This document shows, in pieces, positions 35,890 through 42,391 of a stretch of 42,391 nt of DNA (position 1 is its first letter; each line of letters starts with the position of its first letter). The notes under the pieces are model-generated. The model worked only from the letters and a program-made list of their open reading frames with translations. It was not told the origin of the DNA and did not search any database. Both the position numbers and the translations under genes were made by a program. Location of the stretch: the IMG/VR virus record IMGVR_UViG_3300035199_001184, positions 1-42,391 of that record, one strand, 5' to 3'. The DNA is from a virus.

Positions 35890-36570
35890 ATGCCCTGGCT
35901 CAATGAAGGTGATCGAATTACCGACGTCGTCAAACACGAGGCAGAAGACCGCCACTGCCGGGAGGCACGGACAATTGGCAGCGGTGCGGCTTTGCTACTT
36001 GGGACGGTTCTGGCCTTGAATCCAGCTGGCTCAATGGCCGTGTCGGCAGCGGTGGCCAACGGCGGTAACACCGGCGACGGAACCATCACGCTGGCGGCAA
36101 CCGCATTTGCCGAAGATGTCATAATGGGGACATACAATCTGACGTGCACAGCAGCCTCGGCTGACGGCGGAACGTTTGAACTTTTGGCCCCTGACGGCAA
36201 TGTGGTTGATCAGGACATTCTGGTCGGTGTCGAAAGTGACAACAGCCACTTGATTTTCACGGTCAATGATGGAGCGGCAGACTTCGTGGTCGGTGACAGT
36301 TATGCGATTGCGGCCAACGTCACGGCGGAAGGAAAGTATTACCAACTGGCGCCGGATGCAGAAGATGGAACAGAGATCGCTACCGCCATTTTGCTGCAAG
36401 ACTGCGACGCATCAGCGGCAGACGTGAACGATGTATTGCTGATTGTTCGCGGTCCAGCAACCGTCTCGAAACGCGGCCTGGTCTGGCCCGTTGGAATCAC
36501 AGCAGATGAAAAAGCGACGGCGCTTGCCCACCTCGAGGCAGCTGGCATCGTCGCGCGCGAAGGAGCTTAA
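35890..36570 (+). CDS. Head decoration protein (lambda gpD-like, extended)
   Basis: The 226-residue protein starts with the decoration-protein pattern (Cys-Arg-Glu-Ala-Arg-Thr-Ile-Gly-Ser-Gly near 23-32, then Gly-Thr-Val-Leu near 38-41) and ends with Ile-Val-Arg-Gly-Pro-Ala-Thr-Val near residue 188 and a Leu-Glu-Ala-Ala-Gly-Ile motif. A Gly/Ala/Asp-rich beta insert (about 55-140), repeated in many large gpD-like proteins, lies between. It binds the outside of the expanded capsid and stabilises it. It follows the protease by 3 bases and precedes the capsid gene by 5. Confidence 0.85.
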   Translation: MPWLNEGDRITDVVKHEAEDRHCREARTIGSGAALLLGTVLALNPAGSMAVSAAVANGGNTGDGTITLAATAFAEDVIMGTYNLTCTAASADGGTFELLAPDGNVVDQDILVGVESDNSHLIFTVNDGAADFVVGDSYAIAANVTAEGKYYQLAPDAEDGTEIATAILLQDCDASAADVNDVLLIVRGPATVSKRGLVWPVGITADEKATALAHLEAAGIVAREGA

Positions 36571-36575
36571 TCGCC

Positions 36576-37589
36576 ATGCCTATGTTGGATATTTTTGAAC
36601 AAGACGCTTTTTCGACGATTGAGTTGACGAGCGCGATCAACGTCGTTCCAAACAAATACGGTCGCATCCAGGAGATGGGGCTTTTCCGCGATCGTGGCGT
36701 CCGTACCGCACAAGTTGCTATTGAAATGAAAGATGGCGTGCTTAACCTTCTTCCGCCTGTTCCCCGCGGCAGCGCAGCGACTAAAGGCACTCGCGGGAAA
36801 CGTAAAATGAAATCGTTCCAGATTCCTCATTTCCCCCTGGAAGATGAAATTCTCGCAGACGAAATCCTGGGTATTCGCACCTTTGGCAGCGAAAGCGAAA
36901 TGCTTGCGGTAGCCGATGTCGTCAATGAAAAACTTTCCGACGCAGGTAACAAACACGACATTACACTCGAGTGGCTTAAGGTCGGCGCATTGCGTGGCCA
37001 GGTAATGGATGACCAAGGCGACGTAATTCTTGACCTATTCACCGAATTTGGTGTGACAGAAAAAGAAATTGATTTTGCATTAGGGACACCTGAATCTGAT
37101 GTGCCCCAAGTTTGCCGCGATATTTGTCGCCATGTCGAACTGAATCTGAAGGGCGAAATGATGACCGGTGTGCACAGCTTCGTGTCACCTGAATTCTATG
37201 ACAAGCTCGTAACTCACGATACTGTCAAAGAGGCGTTCCTCCGCCAAAATGGCCAAAACATTATGCGCAACGATATGCGCAAGCGTTTTGAGTTTCACGG
37301 CATCGTATTCGAAGAGTATATCGGATCTGCCACAGATGCTGACGGCAATGAGCGGAAATTTATTCCGGATGGCGATGCTCGTTTCTTCCCGGTCGGAACG
37401 CAACAGGCGTTCCAAACCTATTTCGCACCGGCTGACTTCATGGAAACCGTCAACACGCGCGGACTAACCCGGTATGCCAAGCAGGAACGGATGAAGTTTG
37501 ACCGGGGCATCGACATCCATACCCAGTCCAACCCATTGCCAATGTGTAATCGACCCGCCCTTTTGGTTCGTGGTCACAGCAGCGATTAA
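36576..37589 (+). CDS. Major capsid protein (lambda E family)
   Basis: The 337-residue protein matches the lambda gpE family: an N-terminal Phe-Ser-Thr-Ile-Glu-Leu-Thr-Ser-Ala-Ile-Asn segment near 12-22, Pro-Pro-Val-Pro-Arg-Gly near 60-65, Arg-Lys-Met-Lys-Ser-Phe-Gln-Ile-Pro-His near 76-85, Phe-x-Phe-His-Gly-Ile-Val-Phe-Glu-Glu-Tyr near 237-247 and Phe-Phe-Pro-Val-Gly-Thr near 271-276. It has the HK97 fold and builds the shell. The next gene is preceded by a hairpin, which may help make this transcript segment more abundant. Confidence 0.94.
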   Translation: MPMLDIFEQDAFSTIELTSAINVVPNKYGRIQEMGLFRDRGVRTAQVAIEMKDGVLNLLPPVPRGSAATKGTRGKRKMKSFQIPHFPLEDEILADEILGIRTFGSESEMLAVADVVNEKLSDAGNKHDITLEWLKVGALRGQVMDDQGDVILDLFTEFGVTEKEIDFALGTPESDVPQVCRDICRHVELNLKGEMMTGVHSFVSPEFYDKLVTHDTVKEAFLRQNGQNIMRNDMRKRFEFHGIVFEEYIGSATDADGNERKFIPDGDARFFPVGTQQAFQTYFAPADFMETVNTRGLTRYAKQERMKFDRGIDIHTQSNPLPMCNRPALLVRGHSSD

Positions 37590-37609
37590 ATTTCCCAGAT
37601 CCCATAACG

Positions 37610-37639
37610 GGGAGGAATGGCCATGCCGTCATTCCTCCC
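37610..37639. other. Hairpin after the capsid gene that masks a ribosome-binding site
   Basis: GGGAGGAATG (37610-37619) pairs perfectly with CATTCCTCCC (37630-37639) around a 10-base loop. The left arm contains the GGAGG ribosome-binding site of a 13-codon ORF whose ATG lies in the loop. There is no T-run. In RNA it would stabilise the capsid message and hide the translation start of the following genes. Confidence 0.6.
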
Positions 37640-37664
37640 TGACGAAAACAAAGCAGACAAATGA
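37623..37664 (+). CDS. 13-codon mini-ORF coupled to the joining gene
   Basis: ATG 37623 has a perfect GGGGAGG 7 bases upstream, while the following joining-protein gene (37661) has none. The ORF encodes 13 residues and its TGA overlaps the next ATG (ATGA). It looks like a leader peptide that brings ribosomes to the next gene and whose own start is sequestered in a hairpin. A structural micro-protein is the alternative. Confidence 0.5.
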   Translation: MPSFLPDENKADK

Positions 37665-38002
37665 ACAGTTGGGACGCGGCAGTTGATAATGCAGTTGGAT
37701 GGTGCACAAAGACGTTTGGCCAAACAGTGTCGTACATCCCAGCCGGCGATGCTCAAATTGACGATCTCCCGGCGATTTTTGAAGCGTCCCATACCGTTGT
37801 CGAAGCCGGCGAAGGTATAGATTTCGAAACCGTAAAACCGGTTCTCTTTTTGCGATGGTCAGACGTTCTCGAACGCGGAATGCCAGATCCCAGACAGGAT
37901 GACAGAGTTGTGATTGATGGCGGAGAATACTCGGTCGAATCGGTACAAACGGATGGCCATGCTGAAGTCACTCTAATCTTGATGGAGGTGGCAAATGCTT
38001 GA
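37661..38002 (+). CDS. Head-tail joining protein (gpFII-like)
   Basis: The 113-residue protein has the size, position and beta-rich pattern of lambda FII-type connectors: an N-terminal helix, Val-Ser-Tyr-Ile-Pro near 22-27, Ile-Asp-Asp-Leu-Pro-Ala-Ile-Phe near 33-40, Pro-Val-Leu-Phe-Leu-Arg-Trp-Ser-Asp-Val-Leu near 60-70 and Arg-Val-Val-Ile-Asp-Gly-Gly-Glu-Tyr-Ser-Val near 82-92. It should form part of the neck. Translation seems to depend on coupling to the mini-ORF upstream. Confidence 0.75.
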   Translation: MNSWDAAVDNAVGWCTKTFGQTVSYIPAGDAQIDDLPAIFEASHTVVEAGEGIDFETVKPVLFLRWSDVLERGMPDPRQDDRVVIDGGEYSVESVQTDGHAEVTLILMEVANA

Positions 38003-38555
38003 ACGAACAAGATTGCGCACCGATGTCATAACTCGGTTGAAGGGCAACACATCAGCTGGCGATAATGTCTTCGACTCCCGCGTAACCGGATTATCGAAAG
38101 AGAAACTTCCCGCCCTCAATATCACGACGCCTGCCGAAAGCGGTACCAGTGACCGGGCAACCACATATCCGGATTTCGAAACCGAATTGACTCTCGAAAT
38201 TACAGTTCATATTTCCCAGGCAGACGGTTGGGCAGGCGAGCTTGATAATTTGTGCGAAGAGGTAGTTTCGTTGCTCCTGACGGCACCAGATTTCGTCGAC
38301 AAATATTCCCGCATCGCCTCTTACAGAACAGAAGTAATTGCCAGCGACGGGGGTGAAAATCCACTGATTGTCGCTGCCATCCGAATCGGCCTGTATTACC
38401 ACGAATATTTTGAACCTGTCATCGGAGACGATTTGGCAACGGTTCATATTGACGTCGACGCTATCGACCCTTCAGACCCCAACCTCAGTTCGCGGGGTCC
38501 CGATGAAGTCATTGAAGCGTCGATCGATGTCATTTTGGAAACGGGAGATCAATAA
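37995..38555 (+). CDS. Tail terminator-like protein (gpU type)
   Basis: The 186-residue protein begins with Leu-Arg-Thr-Asp-Val-Ile-Thr-Arg-Leu near 6-14, then a Leu-Pro-Ala-Leu-Asn-Ile strand near 38-43 and a Leu-Glu-Ile-Thr-Val-His-Ile strand, the pattern of gpU-like tail terminators that stop tube growth. The acidic C-terminus is longer than in lambda gpU. It overlaps both neighbours (8 bases and 1 base, TAATG), consistent with a neck/tail junction operon. Confidence 0.7.
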   Translation: MLERTRLRTDVITRLKGNTSAGDNVFDSRVTGLSKEKLPALNITTPAESGTSDRATTYPDFETELTLEITVHISQADGWAGELDNLCEEVVSLLLTAPDFVDKYSRIASYRTEVIASDGGENPLIVAAIRIGLYYHEYFEPVIGDDLATVHIDVDAIDPSDPNLSSRGPDEVIEASIDVILETGDQ

Positions 38556-38920
38556 TGCCCTTGATACACGTGATGCCGAACCCTGAACGCGACGTGAAAA
38601 TTCGCGATCCCAAGACTGGCACTTTCTTGCCGCCGAATGGCACCTTTGTGCCAGCGAACATGTGGTGGCATCGCCGTTTGCGCGATAGAGACATTGTCAT
38701 TGTTCCCGACACCGGTGGAATTCCGAAAGAGACAAACGAACCTGACGATGACGGTTCAAACGACTTGCGCGATTTATTGAGCTCGCCGGACTTCGATTTT
38801 GAAGATCCGCGAAACACGACCGAAAAGGGTCTCCTTGACTGTAATACCCTCAGCGACATCTTGAACCGCAAGGTGTTTCGGGACGAAGCAGATCGCATTT
38901 TTGCTGAATTGAAGGAATAG
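38555..38920 (+). CDS. DUF2635-like tail protein (Mu gp38-like), extended
   Basis: The first about 50 residues match the small DUF2635 protein encoded before the sheath in Mu-like phages: Val-Lys-Ile-Arg-Asp-Pro-Lys-Thr-Gly near 14-22, Phe-Leu-Pro-Pro-Asn-Gly near 24-29 and Trp-Trp-His-Arg-Arg-Leu-Arg-Asp-Arg-Asp near 37-46. Classical members end there; this one carries about 60 more acidic residues, probably a disordered region followed by a helix. Role in tail assembly is known only from position. It directly precedes the sheath gene. Confidence 0.8.
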   Translation: MPLIHVMPNPERDVKIRDPKTGTFLPPNGTFVPANMWWHRRLRDRDIVIVPDTGGIPKETNEPDDDGSNDLRDLLSSPDFDFEDPRNTTEKGLLDCNTLSDILNRKVFRDEADRIFAELKE

Positions 38921-38924
38921 ATTA

Positions 38925-40412
38925 ATGCCGACAAACAATATTCCCGCAAACATTCGCGTACCGCTGTTTTATGCGGAGCTCGACAATTCCGGCGCTTTTA
39001 ATTTCATGCCGGAATATCGTTCGCTGATCATCGCCCAGCGGTTGGCTGCAGGAACGGTAGCTGCAGATGAACTTGTGCTGGTTTCTTCTGCCGACCAGGC
39101 AAAGGAATATTTCGGCGCGGGATCTGTCTTGGCGCAAATGGTTGAAGCCTACCGCGCCAATGACAGTTTTACTGAACTGTGGTGTTTGCCGGTTGACGAC
39201 AACGGGGCCGGTGTTGCCGCTACTGGCGACATTACAATTACCGGCGCCGCCACCGCTTCCGGAACTCTTAACATTTACGTCGCCGGCCAAAAGGTCCAGG
39301 TCGCCGTCACTTCCGGTGATGACGCGACAGCCGTGGGCGACAGTATCGAAGCTGCCATTACAGCTGCGTCAAATCTACCAGTCACTGCCGCGAATGTAAT
39401 TGGCGTTGTCACGTTGACAGCGCGTCACAAAGGTGAGGTCGGCAACGATATTGATTTGCGGATGAACTACCAGGGACGTCTGGGGGGAGAACAAACCCCA
39501 GCCGGCGTTACCGTTTCCATCACGGCTATGAATTCAGGTGCATCAAACCCAATCTTGACAACAGCGCTGGCAGCGCTGGGCGATGAGCGATACGACTACA
39601 TTATCGTGCCTTACACCGATACGACATCGCTGGATGAATTGAAGTCGTTCATGGATGACACAACTGGTCGATGGGCGTATGACCAGCAAATTTATGGACA
39701 TGTTTTTTCGGCAAAATCCGGAACTGTTGCGGCGCTGGATACCCTCGGCGATGCGCGGAACGATGCTCACGTGAGCATTATGGGGTTTTACGATAGCCCA
39801 ACACCGTCCTACGAAGTTTCGGCGATTTTTGGAGCCCAATCCGCGCATGCACTTTCCATCGACCCTGCCCGGCCGCTGCAGACTTTACCTATGATTGGGT
39901 TCAGGGCCCCACCTCAGCAAAGCCGTTTCACGATCAGTGAAAAGAATACACTGCTGTTTTCCGGAATTTCGACCACCTTCGTCGAAGGCGGGTATGTTCG
40001 CATCGAAAGGGTCGTCACCAACTATCGCGAAAACAGCTGGGGCCAACCCGACCCGTCATATCTGGATGTGACGACTCTGGCTTCTCTGTCGTACATTCTT
40101 CGATTCCTCCGCGGACGGATCACGCAGAAATGGCCGCGCCACAAACTGGCGAACGATGGGACCCGGTTCGGCGATGGCCAAGCGATCATCACGCCAAATA
40201 TCATCCGTGCTGAACTGGTCGCCGCATATGCCGATCTGATAACCAGCGGCATCACGGAAAACATGGAAGCGTTCAAGGAAAACCTGATCGTTGAACGCGA
40301 TCAAAATGATCCCAATCGCGTCAACGTTCTCTATCCGCCGGACCTGGTCAATCAGTTGCGTGTATTTGCGCTGGTCGCCCAGTTCCGTCTTCAGTACCCC
40401 GCTTCAAACTAA
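38925..40412 (+). CDS. Contractile tail sheath protein (Mu gpL-like)
   Basis: The 495-residue protein has the Mu gpL pattern: Pro-Ala-Asn-Ile-Arg-Val-Pro-Leu-Phe-Tyr-Ala-Glu near 7-18, an Ala-Gly-Thr-Val strand, an inserted Gly/Ala/Thr-rich beta domain (about 95-195), Pro-Tyr-Thr-Asp near 226-229 and the C-terminal Trp-Gly-Gln-Pro-Asp-Pro-Ser-Tyr-Leu-Asp-Val-Thr-Thr-Leu and Phe-Leu-Arg segments. It forms the contractile sheath and shows that the virion is a myophage. ATG is four bases after the previous stop. Confidence 0.93.
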   Translation: MPTNNIPANIRVPLFYAELDNSGAFNFMPEYRSLIIAQRLAAGTVAADELVLVSSADQAKEYFGAGSVLAQMVEAYRANDSFTELWCLPVDDNGAGVAATGDITITGAATASGTLNIYVAGQKVQVAVTSGDDATAVGDSIEAAITAASNLPVTAANVIGVVTLTARHKGEVGNDIDLRMNYQGRLGGEQTPAGVTVSITAMNSGASNPILTTALAALGDERYDYIIVPYTDTTSLDELKSFMDDTTGRWAYDQQIYGHVFSAKSGTVAALDTLGDARNDAHVSIMGFYDSPTPSYEVSAIFGAQSAHALSIDPARPLQTLPMIGFRAPPQQSRFTISEKNTLLFSGISTTFVEGGYVRIERVVTNYRENSWGQPDPSYLDVTTLASLSYILRFLRGRITQKWPRHKLANDGTRFGDGQAIITPNIIRAELVAAYADLITSGITENMEAFKENLIVERDQNDPNRVNVLYPPDLVNQLRVFALVAQFRLQYPASN

Positions 40413-40422
40413 GGACTAAATC

Positions 40423-40788
40423 ATGGGCAAGAAACGTCTCGCAGGAACGGCGTACTTCAAGATTGATGGCAACCAGTATTCATTGGGCGGATCGCTAACC
40501 GTATCCATTGACGGCACGGAACGTGAGGGAAAGGCCGGCCTGTCCGGCGTTGCCGGATTTTCGGAAAAACCACGAGTGCCATTTATTGAAGGCGAATTCT
40601 TTTTGACTGAAACACTCTCTCTTCCCGAAATCGAAGCGATTACGGATACGACTGTGACTGCCGAACTGGCGAACGGCAAAACATACCTTCTGCGCGAAGC
40701 CTGGAGTGCCGGCGCGCGGGAGGCCAATGCAGCCGAGGGCACTGTCGAAATTCGCTTCGAAGGCATGTCCGGCGACGAATTGAAGTAA
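40423..40788 (+). CDS. Tail tube protein (Mu gpM-like)
   Basis: The 121-residue protein is a Mu-type tube protein: Gly-Thr-Ala-Tyr-Phe-Lys-Ile-Asp-Gly near 8-16, Leu-Gly-Gly-Ser-Leu-Thr-Val-Ser near 22-29, Glu-Gly-Glu-Phe-Phe near 55-59 and a Val-Glu-Ile-Arg-Phe-Glu-Gly C-terminal strand, all expected for the beta barrel that stacks as rings inside the sheath. It follows the sheath gene by 10 bases and is the expected partner. Confidence 0.92.
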   Translation: MGKKRLAGTAYFKIDGNQYSLGGSLTVSIDGTEREGKAGLSGVAGFSEKPRVPFIEGEFFLTETLSLPEIEAITDTTVTAELANGKTYLLREAWSAGAREANAAEGTVEIRFEGMSGDELK

Positions 40789-40804
40789 TTGGGAGGATCG
40801 ACCA

Positions 40805-41086
40805 TTGAGTATTCACGAGACCATCAAACTTTTTGAACCGATTTCGGCGCACGGACAGGATATCCACGAACTGAATATCAAGCGCCCGAAGGTCGAACAC
40901 TTGATGTCGATGGATGGTGTCGCTGGGGAGATGAACCAGACGACAAAATTGATTGAAGTTCTCTGCGATATCCCAAGAAATTCTGTCCTTCAACTGGATA
41001 TTGAAGATCTCACCAATGTGATGGAAAGCATTTCCCCTTTTTTGAAACGTTTGGAAGCAATTGGCGTGACGTCGGAGGAAACCTAG
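40805..41086 (+). CDS. Tail assembly chaperone, short product (GpE-like)
   Basis: The 93-residue protein is in the place and of the type of Mu gp41/P2 E: a His-Glu-Leu-Asn-Ile-Lys-Arg-Pro near 20-27, then helices with Val-Leu-Cys-Asp-Ile-Pro and Leu-Asp-Ile-Glu-Asp-Leu. The start is TTG at 40805, supported by GGGAGG 8 bases upstream and no other start nearby. This short form should coat the tape measure protein during tail assembly. A longer form arises by frameshifting near the end. Confidence 0.82.
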   Translation: MSIHETIKLFEPISAHGQDIHELNIKRPKVEHLMSMDGVAGEMNQTTKLIEVLCDIPRNSVLQLDIEDLTNVMESISPFLKRLEAIGVTSEET

Positions 41087-41208
41087 CCAAATTCTTTGGT
41101 TGGTCCCCATCAGATTTATACGGACTTACCGCTAGCGAATTTGACTATTGGAGAGGTCAATCTGAACGCATCGCCAACGAGATAGAGGCCGCAACACATG
41201 GCGAATAA
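40805..41208 (+). CDS. Tail assembly chaperone, -1 frameshift product (E-E'-like)
   Basis: After slipping back one base at 41038-41044 the ribosome would read on to TAA at 41206, adding about 54 residues that include Gly-Gly-Asn-Leu-Ala-Lys-Phe-Phe-Gly-Trp and Ala-Ser-Glu-Phe-Asp-Tyr-Trp, the typical E'-type extension that binds the tape measure. The extension has no start codon or ribosome-binding site of its own and overlaps the tape measure start by 11 bases. The total is about 134 residues. The arrangement follows the conserved strategy of tailed phages. Confidence 0.75.
41035..41044 (+). other. Tandem -1 slippery site
   Basis: In the frame of the chaperone gene the bases read C CCT TTT TTG. 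This holds two overlapping X XXY YYZ heptamers, C CCT TTT and T TTT TTG, followed by AAA. The zero-frame stop (41084) is 40 bases later, and the -1 frame is open across the site to 41206. The site is placed where tailed phages shift to make the long chaperone. Confidence 0.75.
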
Positions 41209-42391
41209 ATTTACCATCAGCGCAGTCGTTAAGGCGATTGACAACGCGACTGCGCCGATCCGCAGGATTAATCGTGCGGTCGACAGCATGTCGGCGCCGG
41301 CGCGACGCGCCAATGCGGCCCTTGGTTCGGTTATGAAGGAAATAAATTCCAACTCGGCTATCGCCGGACTAAATAAGTTTTCCTCAAGCGCTCGTCGCGC
41401 TGGACAAAGTTTAACCACGAAAGTTACGGCCCCAATCGCATTGTTGGGCGGTTTGCTGGGGCGCACGGCAATATCTTTTGAACAGTCCATGAACGATGTC
41501 GAAGCCACCCTTGGGACCGCGACGACGGCAGAAATGGCCCGGCTACGTGGACTTGCCAAAGAACTTGGTGCAACGACGCAGTTCAGTGCATCACAAGCCG
41601 CAGAAGCCATGAATTTTCTGGCATTGTCCGGGATGAAAACCGATAAAATCCTGGGGGCATTGCCCGGCACATTACAACTTGCTGCGGCTGGCGGTATGGA
41701 CCTGGCGCTGGCTGCAGACATTTCAACAAACGTGCTGGCGGGTCTGGGCGGAAAAGTAAGTTATCTTGGCCATGTCAACGACGTCATGGCAAAAGCCGCG
41801 TCAAATTCAAACCAGAACGTTTCGCAACTGGGCGAGGCATTGACAAAAGTGGTCGGCGTATCGACCCTGGCTGGACAATCCTTCGAAGAAACTGTGGCGA
41901 TACTCGGTGCAATGGCTGATGCCGGCGACAGGGGCGAAGAGTCCGGAACGGCATTGACACGTGCAATTACCAGATTGCTGAACCCGGCGAACAATGCACA
42001 AAAAGCACTGGCCGGTTTGGGCATTAACTCGAGCAACATCGAAGCCGGCAACGGCAAATTGAAATCGCTCATGGGCATCCTTCAATTGATGGAGAAAAGA
42101 GGTGCTACCGTCAAGGACATGAGCATCATTTTCGGTGATCGAGCCGGACCTCGTCTGGCAAAATTGTTGACGCGTGGCACAGCATCAATCGCGGAGCTAA
42201 ACACAAAATTGCAGGAGGTCGAGGGCACTGCAGAACGCATGGCCAAAACCAAAATGAAAGGAGCACCGGGAGCCCTGAAAGAATTTTTGTCTGTGTTTGA
42301 GGGTTTCCAACTGGCCATCGGCGCAAGTGGCTTTACCAAAAGACTGGAGAACCTTTTCAAAGGTCTGAGCCAGTTGTTTCGGGGCCTCAGT
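41198..42391 (+). CDS. Tail tape measure protein, N-terminal part
   Basis: The reading frame is open from ATG 41198 to the window end (398 codons, no stop), so the gene is cut by the border. GAGG lies 9 bases upstream. The N-terminus has alternating helix segments and then the PhageMin/TP901 tape-measure domain: Ser-Phe-Glu-Gln-Ser-Met near 88-93, Leu-Gly-Ala-Thr-Thr-Gln-Phe-Ser near 121-128, Ala-Met-Asn-Phe-Leu-Ala near 134-139 and Gly-Ala-Leu-Pro-Gly-Thr near 151-156. It sets tail length and passes into the host with DNA. The antisense ORFs here are shadows. Confidence 0.93.
   Translation, partial: MANKFTISAVVKAIDNATAPIRRINRAVDSMSAPARRANAALGSVMKEINSNSAIAGLNKFSSSARRAGQSLTTKVTAPIALLGGLLGRTAISFEQSMNDVEATLGTATTAEMARLRGLAKELGATTQFSASQAAEAMNFLALSGMKTDKILGALPGTLQLAAAGGMDLALAADISTNVLAGLGGKVSYLGHVNDVMAKAASNSNQNVSQLGEALTKVVGVSTLAGQSFEETVAILGAMADAGDRGEESGTALTRAITRLLNPANNAQKALAGLGINSSNIEAGNGKLKSLMGILQLMEKRGATVKDMSIIFGDRAGPRLAKLLTRGTASIAELNTKLQEVEGTAERMAKTKMKGAPGALKEFLSVFEGFQLAIGASGFTKRLENLFKGLSQLFRGLS

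Noticed and set aside
41116-41721. 201-codon minus-strand ORF opposite the tape measure gene
   Set aside because: The plus strand encodes the tape measure domain without interruption; the antisense frame is a mirror of its Ala/Ser-rich sequence.
1-42391. tRNA genes, integrase or attachment sites
   Set aside because: I looked for cloverleaf-like sequence and tyrosine or serine recombinase motifs and saw none; att sites cannot be judged without the host junctions.

Overview
The window is the early, regulatory, replication and head/tail part of a temperate tailed phage (prophage or phage genome). It combines a lambda-like DNA-packaging and head module (Nu1-like small terminase, GpA-type large terminase, GpW-like and GpB-like connector proteins, HK97-type protease, decoration protein, lambda-E-type capsid) with a Mu-like contractile tail (DUF2635 protein, sheath, tube, frameshifted chaperone, tape measure). 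It is therefore a chimeric myophage. No integrase, transposase, lysis cassette, baseplate or tRNA gene is visible, so both phage ends lie outside. A PAS-like protein of a type I associate with Alphaproteobacteria suggests an alphaproteobacterial host; this is weak evidence.

Layout. 1-11003 (minus strand) is a tightly packed leftward early operon. Its promoter-proximal end (11003 down to 6503) holds a recombination set: a Cas4/RecB-like nuclease, a probable annealing protein, an SbcC/Rad50-like ATPase and a degenerate HD-domain protein. The middle holds an XRE regulator, a J-domain protein, a HTH protein, an ASCH protein, a 5-hmdU-kinase-helical-domain protein and a GNAT/Mom-like protein. The distal end is a string of small genes, several with Cys4 knuckles, plus a Lar-like anti-restriction protein and a cupin. 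11004-14288 is the switch: a HTH gene, a small gene and a PAS-like gene on the plus strand, converging on a GNAT-like gene and an S24/LexA-type repressor on the minus strand. 14289-25253 (plus) is the rightward early operon: SF2 helicase, PAPS-reductase-like protein, three DNA methyltransferases of different classes, a VRR-NUC nuclease and a primase-helicase, almost all joined by ATGA overlaps. 25250-27176 (minus) is an accessory island ending in a DUF2442-HTH/DUF4160 pair with its own promoter. 27177-27695 is a gene-free control region. 27696-42391 (plus) is the late region, interrupted by one antisense moron-like gene (32095-32424).

Most notable pattern: short TACCG elements (and their complement) recur in non-coding spacers at 11075-11131, 14057-14194, 27621-27666, 32530-32555 and 34819-34854, spaced 10-11, 20-21 or about 31 bp so that they fall on one face of the helix. 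The same element thus marks the two early control regions and at least three late-gene spacers, which suggests a genome-wide operator system. The adjacent S24-type repressor lacks both the catalytic Ser (Ala in its place) and the catalytic Lys (Arg), so it should not self-cleave, and a HTH/PAS gene set sits beside it as a possible alternative sensor. Together these look like an immunity circuit that is not of the ordinary SOS-cleavage type. This is inference from sequence alone.
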